Made by a program: the position numbers and the translations under genes
Part shown: positions 1 to 5,348 of the stretch, piece by piece
How positions within the stretch are numbered: the stretch's first letter is position 1
Layout of the letters: every line of letters starts with the position of its first letter
The notes under the pieces: model-generated
What the model was told of the DNA's origin: nothing
What the model saw: the letters and a program-made list of their open reading frames with translations, nothing else
Database searches by the model: none
Source: Comamonadaceae bacterium
GTDB taxonomy: Bacteria > Pseudomonadota > Gammaproteobacteria > Burkholderiales > Burkholderiaceae_C
Assembly (NCBI GenBank): GCA_947461325.1
Contig: CANHLD010000130.1
Span: forward strand, 1-5,348
Length of the DNA stretch: 5,348 bases
Direction of reading: 5' to 3'

Positions 1-528
1 GATGGCTATCGCATCATCCAAACATGCGGCGTGCGATGCATGCAAACCCACCAAACCTGAGTTGTACATGATGGCATGTTGCTCGTCATAGGCATAGATT
101 TTTCCTGAAGGTAATTGCACAGGCGGTAATACTTCATCCGGATAAGGATTGCGCTTTTCAAACTTGTTCATCAGCGCATGCTGTGCGTTGATTTGGCCTA
201 AGTAGGGGTTGATGTTTTTTTTGAAATACGTGTCTGTGTCTAAAAAAACGATGTTGGCATCTTGTCCGTGCTCTTGCAACGCTCTTTTCATCACACAAGG
301 CTTGACCCTGAAATGGTAAGCGCCGTTCAAAGAATAAGCGGGCATGTCTTGCACAATCGATACCGCAGTAACGGGTAAATGCGCATAAGTCTCGGTGTTT
401 TCGGTATAGACCAGCACATCAGATTTGAGCAGCGAGTGGTAATCAAACAAGGTCGCCAGCGAGTACGTCAGTTCATCCACATAAGTTTTTTGATGCCCAT
501 ACTCTATATAGAGAAATTTAGTTTTCAT
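1..528 (-). CDS. DxD-motif glycosyltransferase, N-terminal part (cut by left window edge)
   Basis: The first 176 residues of a minus-strand protein are visible; the reading frame is open to base 1, so the C-terminus is missing. The N-terminus (FLYIEYG, residues 5-11) looks like the first beta strand of a GT-A type nucleotide-sugar fold. Residues 94-100 (VFLDTDT) form a hydrophobic strand ending in a DxD motif, which in GT-A enzymes binds the metal and the nucleotide sugar. Later, MYNSGLVGLH (154-163) resembles the substrate-pocket segment of such transferases. No signal peptide or membrane segment is seen, so it is probably cytoplasmic or peripheral. It is transcribed away from the LPS core genes and is likely a surface-glycan transferase; acceptor and sugar are unknown. 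The ATG at 528 was chosen because homologous folds begin close to this strand; it has no good Shine-Dalgarno sequence. An in-frame GTG at 588 would add 20 residues (with a CxxC), but a candidate -35 box lies on it. The call as a glycosyltransferase is likely; the exact family is not recognised. Confidence 0.72.
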   Translation of the reverse strand, partial: MKTKFLYIEYGHQKTYVDELTYSLATLFDYHSLLKSDVLVYTENTETYAHLPVTAVSIVQDMPAYSLNGAYHFRVKPCVMKRALQEHGQDANIVFLDTDTYFKKNINPYLGQINAQHALMNKFEKRNPYPDEVLPPVQLPSGKIYAYDEQHAIMYNSGLVGLHASHAACLDDAIAI

Positions 529-620
529 TACTGGTTTTATCGGCTGGCACTGTTTGCATGATAATAGCTTTTCATATTTAGATTTCACTCTTTACATTCA
601 TTCAACCGTAGCAACTAATT
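529..620. promoter_or_regulatory. Divergent intergenic region with candidate promoters
   Basis: These 92 AT-rich bases separate two genes transcribed in opposite directions, so they should hold promoters for both. On the minus strand, TATTAT (561-566) is a 5/6 match to a sigma-70 -10 box, with GTGAAA (583-588, 4/6 match) 16 bases upstream; a transcript from it would have a short leader before the ATG at 528. On the plus strand, GATAAT (560-565) is a 5/6 match to a -10 box but lacks a good -35. TTGCAT (554-559) with TTTAGA (577-582) is a weaker alternative. The two -10 candidates overlap almost completely. The plus-strand gene start at 621 has no clear Shine-Dalgarno sequence. These are motif matches only. 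Confidence 0.35.
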
Positions 621-1613
621 ATGCATTTGATGATCAGTCGAGTTGAAGGCATTGGAGATGTTTGTTTGACATTGCCAGCCGTCGGCTACATCAAACAGTT
701 GCTGCCTGATTGCAAAATCTCCATGCTGGTCAGCCCGTATTCACAAGCTGTTGCACGGGCTTGCGCATGGTTGGATGAGGTGGTGGTACTGCAACCCGGC
801 CAATCTGTGGATGAGATTGCCACTTTTTTATCTGGTTTGGATATCAGTCATTTTGTGCACGTCACGGCGAATAAAACTTTAAGCAAAGCGGCCAAGCGAG
901 CAAAGATTCCCAACCGCAGCGGTTTGGCCGGCCGTTACTACCATTTGTTCAGTTGTACCCAGTTGGTGTGGATGAGCCGCGCCAAGAGCGGATTGCATGA
1001 AGCCTATTTCAATTTGCTGCTGCTGGTGAAAAGTTTGAAAGCGGCAGAGCCTTCGTTTGAAGAATTGAAAACCCATATGGTGAGCTGGTCAGGTTTTCGT
1101 CCTGCTCCCAAGCCGAGCCCCGGGCAGATGCAAGTGATTCTTCACCCGTATTCACGCGGTCACGGGCGGGAATGGCCCATACACCGTTATGCCGAACTCG
1201 CGCATCTGCTGGTCAAACAACATATACGGCCCGTGATCGGCGGCACCCAAGCAGACGCCCAATTGTTTGAATCTGAAAAATCATTGTTTCCAGTTGAATC
1301 TCAGTTGGTGTTCGGGCAAGACACGCTTGACGGCTACATACAAAGAATTGCGCAGGCGAATGCTTTGGTTGCTTCCGGCACCGGCCCGCTTCACATCGCC
1401 TCGGTCATGGGTCAGCATTGCGTCGGACTTTTTCCGCCGAGAAAAGTGGTGCACAGCAAAAGATGGGGGTGTCTGACGCCCGCATCACGCAATCTGGAAT
1501 TACCGGATTTTTGCAATCGCGACTGCTCCAACACCGAATGTGCATGCATGAATGCCATCTCCGCGAACAGCGTGGCGGATGCGCTGACAGATCTCTTGCG
1601 ACCGTCGCATTGA
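621..1613 (+). CDS. Glycosyltransferase family 9 protein (LPS heptosyltransferase family), first paralogue
   Basis: This 330-residue protein has the usual GT9 length and two-Rossmann (GT-B) layout. It likely transfers a sugar onto the LPS core at the cytoplasmic face of the inner membrane. The N-terminus (ISRVEGIGDVCLTLP, residues 5-19) is the GT9 signature; Asp13 aligns with the catalytic-base Asp of WaaC. The C-terminal domain has HPYSRGHGREWP (175-186), the nucleotide-side loop, then GG at 207-208 and the donor-site motif SGTGPLH (252-258). WaaC and WaaF have an Asp in that motif; here it is Gly, so ADP-heptose may not be the donor. HEAYFNLLLL (126-135) is a conserved linker helix. Near the end lies a cluster, Cys298, 302, 307 and 309, spaced C-x3-C-x4-C-x-C. 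The start matches the family N-terminus, though no Shine-Dalgarno is evident. It heads a cluster, with the ligase gene 16 bases downstream, and is about half identical to the paralogue at 2808-3821. Family membership is near certain; sugar specificity is unknown. Confidence 0.93.
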   Translation: MHLMISRVEGIGDVCLTLPAVGYIKQLLPDCKISMLVSPYSQAVARACAWLDEVVVLQPGQSVDEIATFLSGLDISHFVHVTANKTLSKAAKRAKIPNRSGLAGRYYHLFSCTQLVWMSRAKSGLHEAYFNLLLLVKSLKAAEPSFEELKTHMVSWSGFRPAPKPSPGQMQVILHPYSRGHGREWPIHRYAELAHLLVKQHIRPVIGGTQADAQLFESEKSLFPVESQLVFGQDTLDGYIQRIAQANALVASGTGPLHIASVMGQHCVGLFPPRKVVHSKRWGCLTPASRNLELPDFCNRDCSNTECACMNAISANSVADALTDLLRPSH

Positions 1614-1629
1614 TTGGAAAATAACTGAT

Positions 1630-2817
1630 ATGACCACGCTGTCCATGCCCAAACTTTCCCAAGTCCCGCACTGGCTCATCATTCTTTTTGTTTTTTGTTT
1701 TCCTTTTTCAACCCCCATCGCGAGTTATTTCGCCACAGCGCTGGTGATTTTTTATCTCGCCTCAGGCGACTGGACGCAAAAGTGGCAGGCATTCAAAACC
1801 TCCAGGGTTTTGCATCTGTGTGTGGCCTTGTTTGCATGGACCGTGTTTGCCGCCGTGTACTCAGAGGCAAGCCATGATTTTTTGATGAAGGATTTGTTCA
1901 AGTACAAAAAATTGTTGCTTGCCATTCCTGTGTTTTTCTACATGACTTCTTTGCTGAAAACACGCATGGTGTGGGCCTATGTGGCTGCCGAGTTTTTTTC
2001 TATTGCACTGTCCTTGTACAAAGGACACGGTCTGGTTCATTTGCTGTTAACCGGCACTTTTGAATATTCATCCAATTTCCGTATCTACATCATCGAGGGC
2101 ATGCATATCGCCTTGGTGATGTTTATTTTGTTATCGCACTTTGTTGAAAACTCCAAGCGTCGTGTTTTGACTGGTGGTTTGATTTTTATTCTGTGCGTTC
2201 ATTCCGTGTTTCTCAATGGCCGCATGTCCTTGATCAGTTTGCTGTTGAGTCTGGGCTATTTTCTTTTTTGGCGTCTTCACAATATGCGCCAACGCATACT
2301 GGCTTTTGTCGCTGCATGCCTGCTCTTGTTCACGGCATACCAGCAAGTTCCTTTGATACAAATGCGGGTAGACCGCACCCTGGCCGAAGCACAGCAAGCC
2401 TTTGAGTCCGGCACTCCGCAAAGCATTCGCTTGCAGTATTTCCAAATCAGTTTCGATTTGTTCAAGTCTCAACCTTTGCTAGGGCGCGGGCCGGGGTCGT
2501 TTCATACAGCGACCACCAGTCTGAGCGACAAAGAGGGTGAGTTCATCACTTTGTTGCACACCCACAATGAATACCTGACCTTGTTGTCTCAATACGGTCT
2601 CATCGGCGCTTTGCTTTTTGTGTTGTTGGTAATGTCCAGTCTTCGCCCAATGCCCGGCTCGCACAAGTCCACTGATGTTCACATCGCGTATGTGGGCATG
2701 CTCTTGTTTCTGGTCAATTCGTTGACCGACTCCATGCTCTACATGGAAGGTTTTTTCTTCGTGTATCTCATTGCCTATAACTACCAAACGCAAAAAGAGT
2801 TGAAGCCATGCACTTAA
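1630..2817 (+). CDS. O-antigen ligase family membrane protein (WaaL/Wzy_C type)
   Basis: This 395-residue polytopic inner-membrane protein has about 11-12 hydrophobic segments: roughly 14-45 (one long or two), 60-78, 94-109, 112-130, 155-172, 179-216 (two), 222-240, 322-337, 348-366 and 372-384. Between the last two groups is a large polar loop (about 241-320), which in WaaL faces the periplasm and carries the active site. It contains Arg267 in SIRLQYF, a glycine-rich LLGRGPGSF (283-291) and HTHNEYLTLLSQYGLIGALL (310-329). The last matches the Wzy_C pattern of a His followed by a Gly-x-x-Gly helix start. Arg198 in LNGRMSL fits the conserved Arg before the central helix. WaaL moves the O-chain from undecaprenyl diphosphate to the lipid A-core. 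Wzy polymerases share this fold, so polymerase activity cannot be excluded, but the position between core glycosyltransferases favours a ligase. GGAAA at 1616-1620 is a weak ribosome site 9 bases before the ATG. The stop overlaps the next gene. Confidence 0.88.
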   Translation: MTTLSMPKLSQVPHWLIILFVFCFPFSTPIASYFATALVIFYLASGDWTQKWQAFKTSRVLHLCVALFAWTVFAAVYSEASHDFLMKDLFKYKKLLLAIPVFFYMTSLLKTRMVWAYVAAEFFSIALSLYKGHGLVHLLLTGTFEYSSNFRIYIIEGMHIALVMFILLSHFVENSKRRVLTGGLIFILCVHSVFLNGRMSLISLLLSLGYFLFWRLHNMRQRILAFVAACLLLFTAYQQVPLIQMRVDRTLAEAQQAFESGTPQSIRLQYFQISFDLFKSQPLLGRGPGSFHTATTSLSDKEGEFITLLHTHNEYLTLLSQYGLIGALLFVLLVMSSLRPMPGSHKSTDVHIAYVGMLLFLVNSLTDSMLYMEGFFFVYLIAYNYQTQKELKPCT

Positions 2818-3821
2818 TCATCAGCCGCACCGATGCCATAGGTGATGTCTGCCTGACATTACCAGCCGTCGGTTGGCTGAAATCCGTGCGGCCAGACTGG
2901 CAAATCACCATGCTGGTCAAAGCCTATGCGGCGCCCATAGCGCAAGCCTGTCATTGGATAGACACGGTGGCTGTCTGGCCTGAACACATGGCCGCGCATG
3001 AACTCAGCGATTGGCTGCGGCAAATGAAAGCCGACCACATCATCCATGTGTTTCCTAATCGCCAAATTGCAAAAGCGGCCAAGCAAGCGGGAATACCTAT
3101 CCGCAGCGGCGTCTGGGGCAGGCTCTACCACTGGTTCAATTGCAATCACAAAGTTTGGCTTAGCCGGGCAGGCAGTCAGCACCATGAAGCCTATTTGAAT
3201 TTGCTGTTGTTAGCCAAGGTGTTAAACATCCCTTGCCCGAGCGATCAGCAGATGCGGCAACTGGTGGTGCATTGGTCGGGGATGCGTTTGCCTGACAACC
3301 CTGCCCACGCAAGCTCTAAAGACATCGTGCTTCACCTTTATTCGCGAGGTAACGGGCGCGAATGGCCGATTGAACATTTCGCGGAATTGGCGCGTTTGAT
3401 GGTGAATGACGGCTGGCATCCCTTGTTGGGCGGTACGGCCCAAGATGCCGAAGCATTGGCCCAAAGTCAGCATTTGTTTCCAACCGGTTGCACCAGTGTC
3501 ATGGGCGCGGATTCGCTGGAACTTTACATGCAGCGCATTGCCCGCAGTGCCGGCTTGGTGGCCTCTGGTACCGGGCCGCTGCACATGGCGTCTTTACTAG
3601 GTCAGGCATGTGTGGGGTTGTTTCCGCCCAAGCAGGGTGTGAATCAGGTGCGCTGGGGCAGCATCAGTCCGGCAGGTGCGAATTTGCAATTGCCCCAAAC
3701 TTGTGAAAAAACTTGCAGCAACCATGACTGTGACTGTATGCATGCTTTGAGCCCTGCGCAGGTCTGGCAAGCACTGCAGCAACAAATGGGTGTGCGTGCG
3801 CGTCAAACCTTGCCCGGCTGA
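2808..3821 (+). CDS. Glycosyltransferase family 9 protein (LPS heptosyltransferase family), second paralogue
   Basis: This 337-residue GT9 enzyme is a close paralogue of the protein at 621-1613: 78 of the first 160 residues are identical without gaps, counted by hand. It shares ISRTDAIGDVCLTLP (5-19, with Asp13 as the predicted base), HHEAYLNLLLL (125-135), LYSRGNGREWP (177-187), GG at 208-209 and SGTGPLH (253-259). The same cysteine cluster is present at 299, 303, 308 and 310. As in its paralogue, the Asp usual in WaaC/WaaF before the TG or SG of the donor motif is Gly. The likely role is addition of a core sugar to the LPS acceptor in the cytoplasm; donor and position are unknown. The ATG lies inside the 3' end of the ligase gene (10-base overlap), with AAGAG about 9 bases upstream, which suggests translational coupling. 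A short extra C-terminal tail (about 328-337, basic then TLPG) is the main length difference from the paralogue. Confidence 0.93.
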   Translation: MHLIISRTDAIGDVCLTLPAVGWLKSVRPDWQITMLVKAYAAPIAQACHWIDTVAVWPEHMAAHELSDWLRQMKADHIIHVFPNRQIAKAAKQAGIPIRSGVWGRLYHWFNCNHKVWLSRAGSQHHEAYLNLLLLAKVLNIPCPSDQQMRQLVVHWSGMRLPDNPAHASSKDIVLHLYSRGNGREWPIEHFAELARLMVNDGWHPLLGGTAQDAEALAQSQHLFPTGCTSVMGADSLELYMQRIARSAGLVASGTGPLHMASLLGQACVGLFPPKQGVNQVRWGSISPAGANLQLPQTCEKTCSNHDCDCMHALSPAQVWQALQQQMGVRARQTLPG

Positions 3822-3918
3822 GCGACTGCGGTTTGCCTGACAATAGCCACATGAACGCAGCAGGCTGAAGTTTTTCCTGTCTGATGCAAAAAGTGAAATA
3901 ACCGGAATCACCTGAAAC
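3822..3918 (+). other. Intergenic gap before hldD, no clear signal
   Basis: These 97 bases separate the second GT9 gene from hldD. I find no convincing sigma-70 promoter, no strong terminator hairpin and no open reading frame of note. A run of five T (3871-3875) follows only a 5-base stem possibility (GCCTG at 3835-3839 with CAGGC at 3861-3865, 21-base loop). GGAAT at 3904-3908 is the nearest ribosome-site-like sequence to the hldD start. hldD may be transcribed by read-through from the upstream genes or have its own unrecognised promoter here. Confidence 0.4.
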
Positions 3919-4887
3919 ATGATCATCGTCACCGGCGGCGCCGGCCTTATCGGCAGCAACTTGATCGAACAACTCAACCAGCGCGGGCACACTGATATTC
4001 TGGTGGTCGACCATTTGAAAAACGGTCTCAAAATGCACAACCTGGCGGACTTGCATATCCGCGACTACCTGGACCGTGACGATTTCATGGCGCGGGTGCA
4101 AGCCGGTCAGGACTTGGGGCCGGTCAGCACCGTGTTCCATTTGGGCGCCTGCTCTGCCACCACCGAGTGGGACGGCCAGTTCATGATGCGCAACAATTTT
4201 GAATACAGCAAAACTTTGTTGCACTGGTCTCAAGCCATCAATGCTCAATATATTTACGCTTCATCTGCATCGGTTTATGGTTTGGGTAAAAACGGTTTCA
4301 GCGAAAACCGCTTCGCTGAGTTGCCCATCAACATGTATGCGTACTCGAAATTTCAATTCGACCAGTATGTGCGCAGCTTGCAAGGGCGCTTACGCCATCA
4401 GGTGGTCGGCTTGCGTTATTTCAATGTGTATGGCCCGCGCGAAGCGCACAAGGGCAGCATGTCCTCCACCCCATTTCATTTCAACCGCCAAGTGTTGAGT
4501 GACGGCGTGTGTCGTTTATTCAAAGGCACTGACGGTTATGCCGACGGTGAACAGCAACGCGATTTTGTGTATGTCGGCGACTGTGCCAAAGTGAATTTAT
4601 GGTTCATGGAACACGCACAGCACAGCGGCATTTTCAATTTAGGAACCGGTCGCGCTCAAACCTTCAATGACATGGCGCGCGCCGTGGTCGCCTGGCACAA
4701 ACAGCACCGCAAGGTAGACGCGCAAATTGCTTACATTCCTTTTCCCGAGCACTTGCAAGGCGCTTACCAAAACTACACGCAAGCCGACATATCAGCTTTG
4801 CGCCGTGCGGGTTATGAGCATGAATTTCTGGATGTCAACCAAGGCGTGTCTGCTTATATGAAATGGTTAAATCAGACACAAGCATAG
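3919..4887 (+). CDS. hldD: ADP-L-glycero-D-manno-heptose-6-epimerase
   Basis: HldD (also RfaD, GmhD or WaaD) converts ADP-D-glycero-beta-D-manno-heptose to the L-glycero form, the last step in making the activated heptose for the LPS inner core; it works in the cytoplasm with bound NADP. The 322-residue length is close to the family norm (310 in E. coli). VTGGAGLIGSN (4-14) is the dinucleotide-binding glycine loop of the extended SDR family. FHLGACSATTEWDG (73-86) matches the HldD-specific block. Ser116 in YASSASVYG and Tyr140/Lys144 in MYAYSKFQFDQY are the catalytic triad, at the same numbers as in the E. coli enzyme. RYFNVYGPREAHKGSM (166-181), RDFVYVGD (214-221) and FNLGTGRAQTFN (239-250) complete the family signature. 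The loop has Leu10 where Phe is usual, a mild change. It follows the GT9/ligase genes on the same strand after 97 bases and converges on waaF, whose product uses the sugar HldD makes. All key residues are present, so it should be active. Confidence 0.97.
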   Translation: MIIVTGGAGLIGSNLIEQLNQRGHTDILVVDHLKNGLKMHNLADLHIRDYLDRDDFMARVQAGQDLGPVSTVFHLGACSATTEWDGQFMMRNNFEYSKTLLHWSQAINAQYIYASSASVYGLGKNGFSENRFAELPINMYAYSKFQFDQYVRSLQGRLRHQVVGLRYFNVYGPREAHKGSMSSTPFHFNRQVLSDGVCRLFKGTDGYADGEQQRDFVYVGDCAKVNLWFMEHAQHSGIFNLGTGRAQTFNDMARAVVAWHKQHRKVDAQIAYIPFPEHLQGAYQNYTQADISALRRAGYEHEFLDVNQGVSAYMKWLNQTQA

Positions 4888-4960
4888 TCCTCTTTTTCAA
4901 ATCTGATCAGTCAAGCCAATGGTGTCATTCAGATTGAAAATGAGCTTATCAGCTGAAGAA
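4888..4960. terminator. Convergent intergenic inverted repeat, possible bidirectional terminator
   Basis: The 73 bases between the stops of hldD and waaF contain an imperfect inverted repeat. TTTTCAAATCTGA (4894-4906) pairs with TCAGATTGAAAA (4929-4940), giving 12 pairs with one bulged A and a 22-base loop. The pairing can extend outward with mismatches to CTC (4890-4892) and GAG (4942-4944). The position between converging genes suits a shared terminator. However, the stem is AT-rich, the loop is long, and no T run follows the stem on either strand, so this is not a classical intrinsic terminator. A perfect 8-base palindrome, CTGATCAG (4903-4910), lies at the inner edge of the left arm. Confidence 0.4.
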
Positions 4961-5348
4961 CTACAAGGATCGCAATACCTGCGCTACTCGCTCCGGCTTA
5001 ATGTCATTCAAGCAACGCGTATGGCCTAAACGACAGGTACGCGCATAACAAGGCGAACAATCAAGTGGTGGGGTGTACTGAATGTCGTCTGCTAGCCAGA
5101 TCACATGCGCTTTGTAACTCAATGGCGGTGTGTGGTGCGGACTGCTTGAGCCAAATACAGCCACCTGCGGTACCCTAAATGCAGCCGCTATGTGCATAAG
5201 TCCTGAGTCATTGGTTACTATTTTTCTTGCGGCTGAAATCAAATCAAACGCTTGACCCAAATCTGTCATTCCTGCCAAATTAATCACTTGAGCACTGCCA
5301 GCCATGTCGATGATGGTTTGACACATGGCTTTTTCTTTAGACGAGGCA
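4961..5348 (-). CDS. waaF: ADP-heptose:LPS heptosyltransferase II, C-terminal part (cut by right window edge)
   Basis: The last 128 residues of a minus-strand protein are visible. The frame stays open past the Met codon at 5326 to the window edge, so that Met is internal and the true start lies outside. WaaF (RfaF) adds the second L,D-heptose to the first one of the LPS inner core, using ADP-heptose, on the cytoplasmic side of the membrane. Diagnostic segments in order are VINLAGMTDL (NLxGxTxL of WaaF), TNDSGLMHIAAAFRVPQVAV with the donor-site Asp-Ser-Gly and His, FGSSSPHHTPPLSYKAHVIW (compare SSPxxTPPLSxKAxVI in the family), and the ending DCSPCYARTCRLGHTRCL, a cysteine set spaced C-x2-C-x4-C-x6-C followed by the DIKPERV helix. 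About two thirds of the protein (family about 340-350 residues) is missing. It converges on hldD, which supplies its donor. The call is firm from these motifs. Confidence 0.92.
   Translation of the reverse strand, partial: ASSKEKAMCQTIIDMAGSAQVINLAGMTDLGQAFDLISAARKIVTNDSGLMHIAAAFRVPQVAVFGSSSPHHTPPLSYKAHVIWLADDIQYTPPLDCSPCYARTCRLGHTRCLNDIKPERVAQVLRSL

Noticed and set aside
545..558. Sigma-54-like promoter (TGGCAC followed by TTGCA) before the first GT9 gene
   Set aside because: The GG and GC elements are 10 bases apart, not the 12 (-24/-12) that sigma-54 needs, so it is probably chance.
2131..2793. Minus-strand open frames (113 and 104 codons) opposite the ligase gene
   Set aside because: The plus-strand frame is a clear membrane protein with Wzy_C motifs; the antisense frames have no recognisable features.
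621..3821. A novel defence, mobile or biosynthetic system in the central cluster
   Set aside because: All genes fit known LPS core assembly families, with no transposase, repeats, toxin-like genes or unassigned domains.
3826..3865. Possible pseudoknot or terminator (CTGCG/CGCAG and GCCTG/CAGGC pairs, then T5) upstream of hldD
   Set aside because: Each stem is only 5 pairs with a loop above 20 bases, the two stems cross each other, and the T run is separated from the stem by five bases.
3597..4248. Long minus-strand open frames (147 and 194 codons) antisense to the second GT9 gene and hldD
   Set aside because: They lie opposite strongly recognised genes, have no family resemblance, and span a gene boundary; they are shadow frames.
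5324..5326. Met codon at 5326 as the start of a short 121-residue protein
   Set aside because: The frame is open upstream to the window edge and the visible part matches only the C-terminal third of WaaF, so the gene simply continues beyond the window.

Overview
The window is a lipopolysaccharide (LPS) core assembly locus from a Gram-negative bacterium. The heptose genes (hldD, waaF) and the O-antigen ligase-type membrane protein point to a proteobacterium. HldD resembles both gamma- and betaproteobacterial versions, and base composition looks close to 50% G+C by eye, so I do not name a genus. There are no mobile elements, RNA genes, CRISPR arrays or phage genes. Nearly all the sequence is protein coding.

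Layout. At the left edge (1-528, minus) is the N-terminal part of a DxD-type glycosyltransferase that runs out of the window. A 92-base divergent intergenic region (529-620) separates it from a plus-strand cluster. That cluster is a GT9 (heptosyltransferase-family) glycosyltransferase (621-1613), a polytopic O-antigen ligase/polymerase-family protein (1630-2817), and a second GT9 paralogue (2808-3821) whose start overlaps the ligase stop. After a 97-base gap comes hldD (3919-4887), the ADP-heptose epimerase. A 73-base convergent gap with an imperfect inverted repeat (4888-4960) follows. On the minus strand is the C-terminal part of waaF (4961-5348), heptosyltransferase II, which runs off the right edge.

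How the genes work together. HldD makes ADP-L-glycero-beta-D-manno-heptose, the donor that WaaF uses to add the second inner-core heptose. The two GT9 enzymes probably add further core sugars on the cytoplasmic face. They lack the Asp that WaaF has in the donor-site motif, so their donor may not be ADP-heptose. The ligase-type protein would act on the periplasmic side, joining a lipid-carried glycan to the finished core. The left-edge transferase may decorate the core or a surface glycan.

I see no clearly new biological system. The points most worth a second look are the two GT9 paralogues flanking the ligase, their shared C-terminal four-cysteine cluster, and their altered donor-site motif.
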